The notes: generated by a model not told the origin, from the sequence alone. 64,000 nt of DNA from Pedobacter sp. Hv1 (GCF_001412215.1 NZ_LLWP01000007.1:18593-82592); one strand, 5' to 3'. Positions 17,083-26,493 are shown, numbered from the stretch's first letter. Numbers and translations are program-made.

Positions 17083-17637
17083 ATGAGAAACGTATCATTT
17101 ACCATCAACATTAGCCTTAACGGTTACTGCGACCATACCCTAGGGGAACCCAGCGAAGAGCTGATGGAGTACTTCACCGAATTGATGGATGATGTAGACC
17201 TGCTCTTTTATGGCCGCATCATGTACCAGCTCATGTTCCCCTACTGGGCCGATGTGGCAAGGGACCGTTCCGGTTCTGCTGCCGAGATCAGTTTTGCTGA
17301 TCGGCTTGTTTCCACCAATAAGGTGGTGGTATCACGAACTCTAGAAAAAGTAGACGACAATACAACGATCATTCGTAGTGAACCAGCAACCGAACTACGG
17401 AAACTTAAGCAGCAGCCTGGTAAAACAATTTCGATGGACACAGTCAGCATGTTGCCCCAGCTAATGGCCGCTGGGCTAATTGATGAATTTCATATCATAG
17501 TGCATCCGGTTATAGCGGGTAGCGGCAGGCACCTACTTAATGACGGCAGCCTTCAAGAGCACTTTAAGCTAGATCTGGTAGGAACACGAACCTTTAAAAA
17601 TGGTTGCGTAGCCCATCATTACCGCAAAAAGGCTTAA
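17083..17637 (+). CDS. Dihydrofolate-reductase-like protein (RibD C-terminal family)
   Basis: A 184-residue cytoplasmic protein of the RibD C-terminal / DHFR-like fold. The N-terminal strand FTINISLNGYCDH, the segment LLFYGRIMYQLMFPYW, the nucleotide-binding region KVVVSRTLEKVD, then the hallmark VHPVIAGSGRHLL are all present. Stand-alone members are taken to be NADPH-dependent reductases of unknown pteridine-like substrate. No riboflavin genes are near, so it is not assigned to that pathway. Confidence 0.82.
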   Translation: MRNVSFTINISLNGYCDHTLGEPSEELMEYFTELMDDVDLLFYGRIMYQLMFPYWADVARDRSGSAAEISFADRLVSTNKVVVSRTLEKVDDNTTIIRSEPATELRKLKQQPGKTISMDTVSMLPQLMAAGLIDEFHIIVHPVIAGSGRHLLNDGSLQEHFKLDLVGTRTFKNGCVAHHYRKKA

Positions 17638-18195
17638 GCATAATTAGTTGAAAAGGTAGAAAGGCAGAACAAATGGTGACTTTCTTAAACCTATTCTTGG
17701 TGGCTAAACAAAAAGTGCGTCTCGTCAGAGTGCGCCCCTAAAGTAAAAACAAAGCCTTTATGTATGCCTTCCCTAAGAACAGAAAGCAAGAACTAATGGT
17801 TTTGCAGCGCAAAAAAACTTAAATAATTGACTATAAGTGATTTTATTTATTTTTCCTTACTCTATTTTGTGCGTTTATTTTCCTTTCCAAGTAAGGAGAT
17901 TTTCTCGGTGCTGTTTCTATTAACCCTGTTGTACTAATTTTATTAAACCGTGTTAAGCGAAATCAAATCCCCACAGAAGCTATAACAACCAATTCCAGAA
18001 TGCCCAGAACCAAAGTTCAAGCTATGTTATCAAACGATTAGATAGTTTGTCATAATTAATCTCCGCAAAACTAGTTCAGTGCAAAGGCGGTATCTATTTG
18101 TCCCAAAATATGGTCCGATTTTAACCAAAAGAACCTTTTTAAAGGAGAGGAATAAACAATATCTTTGAAGGATGTATGCTAGAAATTATTTAGAA
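17638..18195 (+). promoter_or_regulatory. Gene-free interval with promoter of the metallophosphoesterase gene
   Basis: No gene, RNA or clear repeat is seen in this 558-bp gap. Near its end TATCTTTG (18160-18167) fits the -7 consensus. Transcription would begin about 18172, so the ATG at 18172 would have no leader while the ATG at 18196 would have about 25 nt; this supports 18196 as the start. Confidence 0.45.
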
Positions 18196-19509
18196 ATGCT
18201 CAAAAAACTGTCTCTACTTCTAGCTGTGATAACCGCTTTTGCATGGCTAAATCCGGTTGCAGCTCAAAATACTCCCTATACCATCATAGCCAACCCCGGA
18301 GAAAATGCTTCAAGCGAAATCCGGTTCAACTGGCATACAAACATTGGTAGCGGGGATTCTTACATTATATATACCAGGAGATCAGATAAAAACTGGAAGA
18401 ACGCGATCAGTGCTCGAGCCGATCAAGAATTATGTACCGTCTTCGATAGCATTTATTCAAAAAAACCAAATGGTGAAAATTTCTATGAAGATGTCCGCTT
18501 TATACGTAATACCATTGCCCTGCAAGGACTAAAAGAGGATACGGAGTATCAATATAAGCTCTCTTCAGAACAAAAACCTACTAGCAGTCCCCATTCTAAC
18601 CAAAACAGCGAAATTCATTATTTCAAAACAGCTCCAAAATCCTCAAAATGGAACATGGGCATTATTTCCGATATGCACGTTTACGCTCCCCTACCAAACA
18701 GGCAAAAGGCTGCTATGGAAATGGTACGGCAACTGGAAAAACAAAATAAAAAACCTTTTAATATGATGCTCCATGTTGGAGATATGGCCGCTTGGGGAGG
18801 TAGTTATTCGTTTTGGCCTACATTGTACGCAGATTCCACTTTCAGTAAATACGTTTGGGCGGGAGTCAATGGAAACCACGATAATATGACCCGGCTAAAT
18901 GCACAAAGCAATAAATTTTTTCACAGCGTGAACAACAATCCGCTCAATGGTTATCAGGGAGAAATTGGAGTATCCTATCATTTTATTTATGGCGATGCAT
19001 TATTCGTTATGCTTAACAATGAGGCCATGAAAAGCGATGAAGAGCTAGCAAAGGCGCAGGACTGGACAAGGGAAGTAATCAAAAACAATCCGGCCAAATA
19101 CGTTATAGTCTTAGAGCATTACCAATGGTTCATGGGAGACGATGGCAAGAGTTCACAATATAACAGGTGGAAGGAGTTATTTGACCAGTGCGGTGTTGAC
19201 CTCGCCATCAGCGGGAATAACCATATCTACGTGCGAACTAATGCCATATATGCTGACAAGGAAACAGACGGTTCAAAAGGAACAGTTTATATACAAACAC
19301 CTTCCTCGGATAACGAGAGAGGTCGTCCCCTTGAAGAGCAACTCTACAACAAAGATTTAATCAAGTTCCGCTGGTCTGAAGGGAGTAAAACCGTCGGAGC
19401 GTTAATTATGAAAGCTGAGAAAAAGCGCTTAACGCTGACACTTTACGATCGAAATGGCAATGCGATCGATCAGGTATCGGTAAAATCAAAATCGAAAAAA
19501 TTAAGGTAA
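18196..19509 (+). CDS. Secreted purple-acid-phosphatase-like metallophosphoesterase
   Basis: Starting at 18196 gives a tidy signal peptide (MLKKLSLLLAVITAFAW, ending VAAQ). An N-terminal fibronectin-like domain (about 22-145) precedes a calcineurin-like phosphoesterase domain with its metal ligands in order: SDMHVY, HVGDMAAWG, NGNHDN, LEHYQ and SGNNHIYV. These fit the D...GD...GNH(D/E)...H...GHxH pattern, with the last motif as NNHIY instead of GHxH. It probably hydrolyses phosphoesters in the periplasm; substrate unknown. It is monocistronic. Confidence 0.85.
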   Translation: MLKKLSLLLAVITAFAWLNPVAAQNTPYTIIANPGENASSEIRFNWHTNIGSGDSYIIYTRRSDKNWKNAISARADQELCTVFDSIYSKKPNGENFYEDVRFIRNTIALQGLKEDTEYQYKLSSEQKPTSSPHSNQNSEIHYFKTAPKSSKWNMGIISDMHVYAPLPNRQKAAMEMVRQLEKQNKKPFNMMLHVGDMAAWGGSYSFWPTLYADSTFSKYVWAGVNGNHDNMTRLNAQSNKFFHSVNNNPLNGYQGEIGVSYHFIYGDALFVMLNNEAMKSDEELAKAQDWTREVIKNNPAKYVIVLEHYQWFMGDDGKSSQYNRWKELFDQCGVDLAISGNNHIYVRTNAIYADKETDGSKGTVYIQTPSSDNERGRPLEEQLYNKDLIKFRWSEGSKTVGALIMKAEKKRLTLTLYDRNGNAIDQVSVKSKSKKLR

Positions 19510-19731
19510 AGCAGTCGGACAGCTTTAGTAGTAGCCATAAAGTCTGTAGATAAAAGAAGCTATATGATAACACGAAAATAAAACTGTTTTCTGTCGTTTT
19601 TCGAACGAAAAATAAAACTTCGGAAATACTCTGAAAAATTATCAGGTAAATGAAGTTAAAAGAAGTAATAAGAAAGCAGAAACCTAGTTCAATCGATCAT
19701 ATGATAATATATGCAATTAATTGATAATCAA

Positions 19732-21090
19732 CTACTTACCTATACAAAACTTACTAAAAATATTCTCCAGTAAATCATCCGTTGTAACCGTACCAGTAAT
19801 CTCACCAAGGTAATGTAAAGCCTGTTTAATATCCATCGCTAAAAAATCGGAGGTAATGGGGTTATCGATATTGTTGAGCACATTGTGTAAGGCATTTTCC
19901 GTGTTTTTAAGCGCTTCTACATGGCGAATATTGCTCAACAAGGTTTCACTGGTATTGATGTGGTGCAGGTTCACTTTTTCCAATAAACTGGTTTTGAGTT
20001 CATCAACCCCGATGTTCTCTTTGGCAGAAAGGAAAAGTACTTCTTGTTGCTCAAAAGCTTGGCGTTGTTCAGGTGTAAACAGATCGGCCTTGTTCACTAA
20101 GGCCAGATAAGGAATATCTATTTTGCGCAGGTCTACCAGTTGTTCTTGCAACTCATCGGGCGTTTGCAAGGCATCGACCATATAAATAATCAATTTGGCC
20201 TGTTTCATTCGCTCTAAGGTACGCTCTACCCCCTTGGCTTCAATAATATCTGCGGTATCACGGATCCCGGCAGTATCGATAAAACGGAAAATGATGCCGC
20301 TAATGTTCAATTCGTCTTCAATAGTATCGCGAGTGGTCCCTGCAATATCAGATACGATAGCCCTTTCTTCGTTTAACAAGGCATTTAACAAGGTCGATTT
20401 ACCTACATTTGGTTTACCCGCAATTACAATGGGCACACCATTTTTAAGTACATTTCCCATTTCGAAAGAAGAAATCAAGCGATGCAATACCGTATTGATG
20501 CGGACGATTAATGCCCTTAATTGGTCGCGATTGGCAAACTCTACATCTTCTTCCGCAAAATCAAGTTCTAGCTCTATCATGGAGGCAAAATGGATCAATT
20601 GCTCACGAAGGTCTTTCAGCTCGGTAGAGAAACCACCGCGCATCTGCTGCAAAGCTACATCATGAGAGGCTTTACTATCTGAGGCAATGAGATCGGCCAC
20701 AGCTTCTGCCTGACTCAGGTCGAATGCACCATTTAAAAAGGCTCTTAAGGTAAATTCGCCCGGTTTGGCTGCCCTTGCCCCCTTTTTAATCAGCAAGTTT
20801 AAAATCTGCTGGATAATGTAGTTAGAACCATGGCAAGAGATCTCTACCACATTCTCTTTGGTATAAGATTTTGGGGCAATGTACAAACCTACCACCACCT
20901 CGTCTATCATCATGTCTTCATCCTTGATCAGTCCAAAATGTAAGGTATGGGTAGCTTGCTTTGTCAAGTCCTTACCTGCAAAAACCTGATTGGTCAGTTG
21001 AATAGCATCTGGACCTGATAGACGAATTACGCCAATGGCACCGCTACCTGGAGGAGTAGACAAAGCAATGATGGTATCTGTTGTATACAT
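19732..21090 (-). CDS. mnmE: tRNA modification GTPase MnmE
   Basis: A complete 452-residue MnmE/TrmE. The N-terminal tetrahydrofolate-binding domain (1-120) is followed by a helical domain interrupted by the G domain: GKPNVGKSTLL (G1), GTTRDTIED (G2), DTAGIRDTAD (G3) and NKAD (G4). It ends with the catalytic C-terminal CIGK. With MnmG it installs the 5-carboxymethylaminomethyl group on wobble U34 of tRNAs in a GTP- and K+-dependent reaction. A TATCTTTG promoter sits just upstream. It is a single gene here. Confidence 0.97.
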   Translation of the reverse strand: MYTTDTIIALSTPPGSGAIGVIRLSGPDAIQLTNQVFAGKDLTKQATHTLHFGLIKDEDMMIDEVVVGLYIAPKSYTKENVVEISCHGSNYIIQQILNLLIKKGARAAKPGEFTLRAFLNGAFDLSQAEAVADLIASDSKASHDVALQQMRGGFSTELKDLREQLIHFASMIELELDFAEEDVEFANRDQLRALIVRINTVLHRLISSFEMGNVLKNGVPIVIAGKPNVGKSTLLNALLNEERAIVSDIAGTTRDTIEDELNISGIIFRFIDTAGIRDTADIIEAKGVERTLERMKQAKLIIYMVDALQTPDELQEQLVDLRKIDIPYLALVNKADLFTPEQRQAFEQQEVLFLSAKENIGVDELKTSLLEKVNLHHINTSETLLSNIRHVEALKNTENALHNVLNNIDNPITSDFLAMDIKQALHYLGEITGTVTTDDLLENIFSKFCIGK

Positions 21091-21098
21091 ATTGAGTG

Positions 21099-21106
21099 CA
21101 AAGATA
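21099..21106 (-). promoter_or_regulatory. -7 promoter element of mnmE
   Basis: On the minus strand TATCTTTG followed by CA matches the Bacteroidota -7 consensus, 8 bp before the mnmE ATG. No convincing -33 TTG at proper spacing. Confidence 0.5.
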
Positions 21107-21170
21107 CAGGATTAAGGGCAAAGATTTTGTAGGTTCATTCGCACAATGGTTTATTGGTCAATTGTCGATT

Positions 21171-21320
21171 GTTCATGGTTCATGGTTCATCGTTTATAGT
21201 TCATAGCTCAAATACCAAAGGTTAAAGCATACAAACTGTTAACTGACAACTGATCTTTGTACTTTAATCTTTATACTTAGTACTCTAACCTTTATACTTC
21301 GTACTTGAATCTTAGTACTC
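21171..21320. repeat. Degenerate short tandem repeats upstream of the AI-2E transporter
   Basis: Two low-complexity clusters: GTTCATGGTTCATCGTTTAT-type units of 7-8 bp at 21171-21209, and 17-22 bp units of the form CTTTGTACTTTAATCTTTAT / CTTAGTACTCTAACCTTTAT at 21255-21320. Such decayed repeats are frequent in intergenic DNA of this group; no function is evident. Confidence 0.55.
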
Positions 21321-21370
21321 AAAACAATTTACCTACATTAGTGTTTAAAGCTGGAACAAACTAGAAACCT

Positions 21371-22483
21371 ATGAAAGAACTACCCTTAAGTGTAAAACGA
21401 TCTATCGAATTATTGGGCCTTGTATTATTGATTGCCATTTTGGTGGTGGGCCGAGATATCATCATGCCGATTGTGATGGCATTTTTCATCAGCATTATGC
21501 TCTTGCCCATTTACCGATTTTTAAGAAAATATAAAGTACCCGAATCTATTTCTATTATCCTGCCCATTTTATTTGTAGTGATTTTTATTGCAGGTATCGT
21601 CTGGTTCTTTTCGGCACAGATCGGTATTTTGGTAAGTGATTTCCCACAAATTAAACAGAACGTAACCAAACACCTCCAATCTCTACAAGAATGGATATTT
21701 AATCTAACTGGGGTTGAAACCACTAAACAAACCGAATTTATAGAAAACAAAAGCAATGATATGCTGAGCATGGCAGGCAAAGCTGCTGGTGGTGCCGCTG
21801 TAACGTTGAGTGGTGTTTTTGTATTTGTGGGCCTCTTGCCAATTTACATCTACCTGATCTTATTTTACAAAGATATTCTACTCCGTTTTACTTTTATGTG
21901 GTTCAAAACTAACGATCACCCTAAAGTAAAAGAAGCTGTTTACGAAACCGAATCGATTATTAAAAGTTACTTAATTGGCTTATTGATTCAGGTAAGTTAC
22001 ATGACCATTCTATTGGGCGGTATTTTGATGTTGGTTGGCATTAAACATGCTTTGTTAATTGGGGTAATCTTTGCCATTTTAAACTTGATTCCTTATGTTG
22101 GGGCATTGATTGGCAACTTGATTGGAGTATTGTTAACCTTAACTTCTTCTACCGAATTATGGCCTGTAGTAACTGTTTTAGGGGTAATTGCAGTGGTACA
22201 ATTTTTAGACAACAATATCTTGATGCCTCGTATTGTAGGCTCGAAGGTTAAAATAAATGCTTTATTCTCCATTTTAGGTGTGCTGATTGGAGGTACTATA
22301 GCAGGGGTCTCCGGCATGTTCCTATCCTTACCAATTATTGCGGTACTAAAAATCATTTTCGATCGTACAGATTCGTATCAACAATGGGGTGTTTTATTGG
22401 GCGATGAAAGACCATCAAAAAGTCCAATGTCTTTTCCCGGTTTTGGCAAAAAGACCAAAGTAAGCACCAAAAGTGCGGATTGA
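21371..22483 (+). CDS. AI-2E family (PerM-type) membrane transporter
   Basis: A 370-residue integral membrane protein with about eight helices: two N-terminal pairs (17-50 and 60-85), a soluble segment (about 90-140), then a block of hydrophobic helices. It contains the family's hallmark hairpin GLLIQVSYMTILLGGILMLVG and conserved LIPYVGALIGNL and FLDNNILMPRIVGSKVKINA. Members export varied small molecules or couple Na+/H+ movement; the name from autoinducer-2 is historical. Substrate unknown. Flanked on both sides by intergenic repeats. Confidence 0.9.
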   Translation: MKELPLSVKRSIELLGLVLLIAILVVGRDIIMPIVMAFFISIMLLPIYRFLRKYKVPESISIILPILFVVIFIAGIVWFFSAQIGILVSDFPQIKQNVTKHLQSLQEWIFNLTGVETTKQTEFIENKSNDMLSMAGKAAGGAAVTLSGVFVFVGLLPIYIYLILFYKDILLRFTFMWFKTNDHPKVKEAVYETESIIKSYLIGLLIQVSYMTILLGGILMLVGIKHALLIGVIFAILNLIPYVGALIGNLIGVLLTLTSSTELWPVVTVLGVIAVVQFLDNNILMPRIVGSKVKINALFSILGVLIGGTIAGVSGMFLSLPIIAVLKIIFDRTDSYQQWGVLLGDERPSKSPMSFPGFGKKTKVSTKSAD

Positions 22484-22526
22484 TTAAAATAGGTTGAAAC
22501 ATGAAGGCATTAAGATAATCTTTCTA

Positions 22527-22918
22527 TTACCACTTGAGAAACACGCAGACTTAGATGTAACTAAGGTGTCTTAGATGATTAAACCTATGTGAACTATGTA
22601 GCTATGTGGTCATGTTTCTAATTATTCACCACCTTAGTAACCTAAGAAATACTTAGCCTTAGATGCAACTCAGGTGCCTTAGATGGTAAACCCTATGTGG
22701 TCATGATTATGATTTTTCACCACCTCAATAACCTAAGAAATAATTAGACTAAGATGCATTATATAATTAAACCCTATATGAGCTATGTGCCTATGTGGTC
22801 GCATTTTTAATTGTTCACCACCTAAGAAACCTAAGGGATGCTAAGACTTAGATGTGCAACTCAGGTGTCTTAGATGGTTAAAATCTATGTGAACTATGTA
22901 CCTATGTGGTTGTATTTT
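22527..22918. repeat. Four imperfect ~100-bp tandem repeats
   Basis: About four copies of a unit reading roughly ACCTAAGAAATACTTAG, CTTAGATGCAACTCAGGTG, TCTTAGATGGTTAAA, CTATGTGAACTATGTAGC, then TATGTGGT and a T-rich spacer. Copies begin near 22527, 22627, 22717 and 22815. Inside each is a shorter periodicity of about 9-10 bp in the CTATGTG part. The third copy is the most degraded. No ORF; lies in the convergent gap between the AI-2E transporter and the TSUP gene. It looks like a family of dispersed intergenic repeats of Bacteroidota. Confidence 0.75.
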
Positions 22919-22934
22919 TTATATAGTAAAACTA

Positions 22935-23699
22935 CTACTTCAGCAACACATCATAAGCGAACCTCAAAATAGTTCCAAAAATAACGATCAGAAAGAAGAT
23001 TCGGATAAACTTATTGCCCTTAAGCAAGGCAAGCTTGGCCCCAAAAAAGGAACCGATCACATTAAAAATAGCCATAGGAATTGCATATTGAAACAATACA
23101 TGACCCGTAGAACTAAAATAGATGATAGCCGCCAGGTTGGTAGCAATATTGACGATCTTGGCATGTGCACTTGCCCCAATAAAATCGAAACCCAAAACTG
23201 CTATAAATACCAAAATTAGAAAAGAACCAGTCCCAGGGCCAATCAACCCATCGTAAAAACCAATCACCAAACCAAAGATGGCGGCCAACAGCACCTGCTT
23301 TTTAACAGAGTGTTCTTTATGTTGATGGATACCAAACTGTTTATTAAAATAAGTATAAATTGCTACCAAGACCAATACCACCAAAATAATAGGCTTAATC
23401 ACCGCATTATTGATCATACTTACCGAATATGCACCTAGTAACGAAGCAAAAAATGCTGCAATCACACAGGCAATCAACACCCTGTAATTGAACTTTACTT
23501 GTTTAGAATATTTAAAAGCCGCTACGCAGGTGCCCGCCAAAGATGGAAGTTTAACCGTGCCGAAAAGTGTAGCTACCGGATAATGTGGCAAGATCAGCAA
23601 CGTAGCAGGCGTTTGCAATAGACCTCCGCCACCTACAATGGCATCTATAAAACCTGCAGCAAAGGCTGCCAAACAAAGTAAAATGAGTTCTTGGAGCAT
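22935..23699 (-). CDS. TSUP-family (TauE/SafE) permease
   Basis: A 254-residue polytopic protein with two homologous halves. Each opens with a glycine-rich motif: AGFIDAIVGGGGLLQTPATLL at the N-terminus, and FGLVIGFYDGLIGPGTGSFL after residue 135. This is typical of the TSUP family, which moves sulfite, sulfoacetate or other organosulfur anions across the inner membrane. There is no sulfur gene nearby, so substrate is unknown. It begins 18 bp after the stop of the preceding gene on the same strand (23718) and may be co-transcribed. Confidence 0.9.
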   Translation of the reverse strand: MLQELILLCLAAFAAGFIDAIVGGGGLLQTPATLLILPHYPVATLFGTVKLPSLAGTCVAAFKYSKQVKFNYRVLIACVIAAFFASLLGAYSVSMINNAVIKPIILVVLVLVAIYTYFNKQFGIHQHKEHSVKKQVLLAAIFGLVIGFYDGLIGPGTGSFLILVFIAVLGFDFIGASAHAKIVNIATNLAAIIYFSSTGHVLFQYAIPMAIFNVIGSFFGAKLALLKGNKFIRIFFLIVIFGTILRFAYDVLLK

Positions 23700-23717
23700 G
23701 GAATTGATAGAGAAAAG

Positions 23718-24377
23718 TTATTGTTTGATTACAAGATTATCCATTTGCCATTCACCTTTTAAGCATTGTTGAAAACCTATCTCACTTCCAATCAGTAATG
23801 GTTCTATAGGTACCTTGTAAACGAGTTGACCATCCATTTTTACCATCAGCATGCCATCTTGCTGTATAATTTGATATTTATTAAAAGTACCACTTTTGAT
23901 ATTAAACTTTGAAAGAGTTTCATCTCTTAATTGATATGACCACTTCCCATACGTCCAACCTTTATGCAAGTCGAATTTATTTACTCTAATTGCCGTAGCT
24001 CCAAAATCGATTTGGTAGATGGTTGTTCTTCTTACACCATCGGCCTCATGTATCTTACCCCATTGAATATCAAAAACACGAAAATCAGCTTCTGAGCTGA
24101 GGTAATTTGCATCAAACTCAATCGAGAAATTTTTGGTGACATCAAAATCGTATATGGTTTTTTTATACCATAAACAGCCATTGATCACTTTGTTTTCAGT
24201 TGCTTTTTTGATAGATAAAATGCCATTCTCTTGTTTAACCTCAAACTCCTTGTTATTCACAAGCTTCCAGTCATTGTCATACCCTTCAAAATCATCTTTA
24301 AAAATGACTTTTTCTTGCGCATTAGCTATCAAACAGCACAAGCAAGCAAATAAAAGAACCAGAGCTATATTTTTCAT
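23718..24377 (-). CDS. Secreted concanavalin-like (jelly-roll) protein
   Basis: The ATG at 24377 starts a signal peptide (MKNIALVLLFACLCCLIANA). A longer frame from 24482 runs through a dispersed repeat (LRQAQTD is its translation) and is rejected. The mature ~198 residues are beta-rich: FKDDFEGYDNDWKLVNNKEF, then FSIEFDANYLSSEADFRVFDI and MLMVKMDGQLVYKV, and finally GEWQMDNLVIKQ. This layout is typical of LamG/DUF1080-like sugar-binding sandwiches. Ligand unknown. Confidence 0.65.
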   Translation of the reverse strand: MKNIALVLLFACLCCLIANAQEKVIFKDDFEGYDNDWKLVNNKEFEVKQENGILSIKKATENKVINGCLWYKKTIYDFDVTKNFSIEFDANYLSSEADFRVFDIQWGKIHEADGVRRTTIYQIDFGATAIRVNKFDLHKGWTYGKWSYQLRDETLSKFNIKSGTFNKYQIIQQDGMLMVKMDGQLVYKVPIEPLLIGSEIGFQQCLKGEWQMDNLVIKQ

Positions 24378-24447
24378 ATCAAAAGATTGTTTAAACCGGC
24401 CATAAGATAGCCACAATTTATCAATTATCGTATTACAAAGCCATTCC

Positions 24448-24547
24448 TTGTCAGTCTGAGCCTGTCGAAGACAATGAACCAATGACTTTGTCAGTCTGAG
24501 CTTAGTTTATACTGAGTTGAACGAAGTATCGAAGACAATGAACCAAT
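24448..24547. repeat. Two copies of the TCAGTCTGAGC dispersed repeat
   Basis: TTGTCAGTCTGAGCCTGTCG followed by AAGACAATGAACCAATGA at 24448-24485, and a second copy at 24487-24547 enlarged by GTTTATACTGAGTTGAACGA between the same ends. This is a widespread Bacteroidota intergenic repeat. It lies between argS and the jelly-roll gene and supplies the spurious 5' extension of the latter. Confidence 0.7.
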
Positions 24548-24592
24548 AACAACACTAGTGAACAAATGAACCAATGATACTAATGAACCAAC

Positions 24593-26368
24593 CTACATCC
24601 TTTCAGGCACATTGATACCCAAAATAGCAGTTCCGGTTTTCAAAATATCTGCTGTTAACTTACAGATATTTAATCGGTGCTGTTTCAAGGCTACATTTTC
24701 TTCTTTTACAATAGGTGGTACCTCGTGGTAGAATTTGTTGAACAGTTTAGCCACCTCGTATAAATAGTTGGCTAAAAATGCTGGACTATAAGCCTTGGCA
24801 GCTGCCGCAATCTCTTCTGGATATTTGGACAACAACATGATCATTTCCAGTTCTGTAGGTAAAAGCCCAACCGAAAACTGATCTGCACCAACCGTTAACT
24901 GATAATTAGCTTTGTTTAATAAAGACTTGATCCTTGCATGGGTATACTGAATAAATGGCCCTGTATGACCTTGAAAATCGATCGACTCTGCTGGATCAAA
25001 CAATAAACGTTTTTTAGGTTCTACCTTTAACAAGAAATATTTTAAAGCACCCAAACCAATATTGTAATACAGCTCTTCTTTTTCAGTTTCAGAGAAATCG
25101 TTGATTTTACCTAGGGCTTCCGTCTTTTGTTTAGCAGTTTCAATCATTTCAGCTACCAGATCATCAGCATCCACTACCGTACCTTCCCTGCTTTTCATTT
25201 TTCCGCTTGGTAGATCTACCATTCCGTACGACAAGTGGTGCAAACCATTTGCCCAACTTTTACCTAGTTTCTCTAAGATCAAGAACAATACCTTAAAGTG
25301 GTAATCTTGTTCGTTACCAACCACATAAATAGATTGATCCATATGAAAATCATCATATTTCATTTGGGCAGTTCCCAAATCCTGGGTAATGTAAACCGAA
25401 GTACCATCGGCACGTAACACCAATTTTTGGTCTAGGCCTTCGGCAGTGAGATCAATCCACACAGAGCCATCTTCCTTTTTAAAGAAAACACCCTTTGCTA
25501 ATCCTTCATCAACAATATCCTTACCCAATAGGTAGGTATTGCTTTCATAATAATATTGATCAAAGTCAACACCTAAGTTTTTATAACTTACGGCAAAACC
25601 ATCGTAAACCCAGCCATTCATCATTTTCCAAAGGGCAATTACAGCCTCATCACCTGCTTCCCAGGCCAATAACATCTGTTGTGCTTCTTTAATCAAAGCT
25701 GCACCCTTTTTGGCTTCGTCTTCGGTTTTCCCCTCAGCCATTAAGGCTTCGATCTGTTTTTTATATTCTTTATCAAAAATTACATAGTATTTTCCAACCA
25801 GGTGATCGCCTTTTAGCCCTGAGCTTTCTGGGGTTTCTGCATTGCCCCATTTTTGCCAAGCCAACATCGATTTACAGATATGGATACCCCTATCGTTTAC
25901 CAAGTTTACTTTGTATACCTCGTAACCATCGGCCTTTAACAGCTCCGAAACCGAATAACCCAATAAATTATTGCGAACATGGCCCAAGTGTAGAGGTTTG
26001 TTGGTATTTGGCGATGAATATTCTACCATTACCTTTTTGCCATTAGGTTTGATTTTGGCAAAATCAGCACTCAACAATTCGTTGTTAAATAGATTTAACC
26101 AATAACTATCGGCAATGCTCAAATTTAAAAAGCCTTTTACCACATTAAAAGCCGTAACTTCTGCTACATGATCTACCAAGTATTGGCCAATAGCACTTGC
26201 CGTTTCTTCTGGCGATTTCTTAGAAAACCGTACAATCGGGAAAACAACAATGGTGAGCTGCCCTTCAAATTCTTTGCGGGTTTCTTGTACATTGATTACG
26301 CTTTCGGCAACTTCTTCGTTGTAGATTTGTTTAATTGCGTTTAAAGTTTCGGTAATGATAAAATTCAT
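24593..26368 (-). CDS. argS: Arginyl-tRNA synthetase
   Basis: A 591-residue class I aminoacyl-tRNA synthetase. The N-terminal additional domain (1-110) is followed by the HIGH signature as PLHLGHVRNNLLG with SSPNTNKP just before it, and the KMSKS region as SGKMKSREGTVVDADDL. The anticodon-binding helical domain closes with the DALR-type end (KLTADILKTGTAILGI). It charges tRNA-Arg with arginine using ATP. The ATG at 26368 is chosen (MNFIITETLNAI); the 21 residues upstream in frame are not conserved-looking. A TATTTTTG box lies 4 bp upstream. Confidence 0.96.
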   Translation of the reverse strand: MNFIITETLNAIKQIYNEEVAESVINVQETRKEFEGQLTIVVFPIVRFSKKSPEETASAIGQYLVDHVAEVTAFNVVKGFLNLSIADSYWLNLFNNELLSADFAKIKPNGKKVMVEYSSPNTNKPLHLGHVRNNLLGYSVSELLKADGYEVYKVNLVNDRGIHICKSMLAWQKWGNAETPESSGLKGDHLVGKYYVIFDKEYKKQIEALMAEGKTEDEAKKGAALIKEAQQMLLAWEAGDEAVIALWKMMNGWVYDGFAVSYKNLGVDFDQYYYESNTYLLGKDIVDEGLAKGVFFKKEDGSVWIDLTAEGLDQKLVLRADGTSVYITQDLGTAQMKYDDFHMDQSIYVVGNEQDYHFKVLFLILEKLGKSWANGLHHLSYGMVDLPSGKMKSREGTVVDADDLVAEMIETAKQKTEALGKINDFSETEKEELYYNIGLGALKYFLLKVEPKKRLLFDPAESIDFQGHTGPFIQYTHARIKSLLNKANYQLTVGADQFSVGLLPTELEMIMLLSKYPEEIAAAAKAYSPAFLANYLYEVAKLFNKFYHEVPPIVKEENVALKQHRLNICKLTADILKTGTAILGINVPERM

Positions 26369-26372
26369 GTTC

Positions 26373-26380
26373 CAAAAATA
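26373..26380 (-). promoter_or_regulatory. -7 element immediately before argS
   Basis: TATTTTTG on the minus strand matches TAnnTTTG and ends 4 bp before the argS ATG. It implies a leaderless transcript, as for the DHFR-like gene. The -33 element is not clear. Confidence 0.42.
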
Positions 26381-26458
26381 GCGATTAAACCCTAAAGCTG
26401 AAAGTACAAAGCAGAAAGAACGCTGCAGCAAGATGAAAACACAGAGAAATCATCATAA

Positions 26459-26493
26459 AAATGGAGCGAGGCTCAAAAAACCTTGCTCCATTT
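26459..26493 (-). terminator. Rho-independent terminator after the small secreted protein gene
   Basis: Arms AAATGGAGCGAGG and CCTTGCTCCATTT pair with one wobble across a 9-nt loop. Read on the minus strand it is followed by a short T run, 9 bp after the stop at 26502. Confidence 0.7.

Noticed and set aside
22527..22918. CRISPR-like array
   Set aside because: Repeats are imperfect and abut one another with no unique equal-length spacers and no cas genes.
22896..23219. 107-residue plus-strand frame over the TSUP gene
   Set aside because: Shadow of the TSUP permease; no start signal or family resemblance.
23718..24482. Longer start of the jelly-roll protein
   Set aside because: The extra 35 residues are translated from a dispersed intergenic repeat and place the signal peptide internally.
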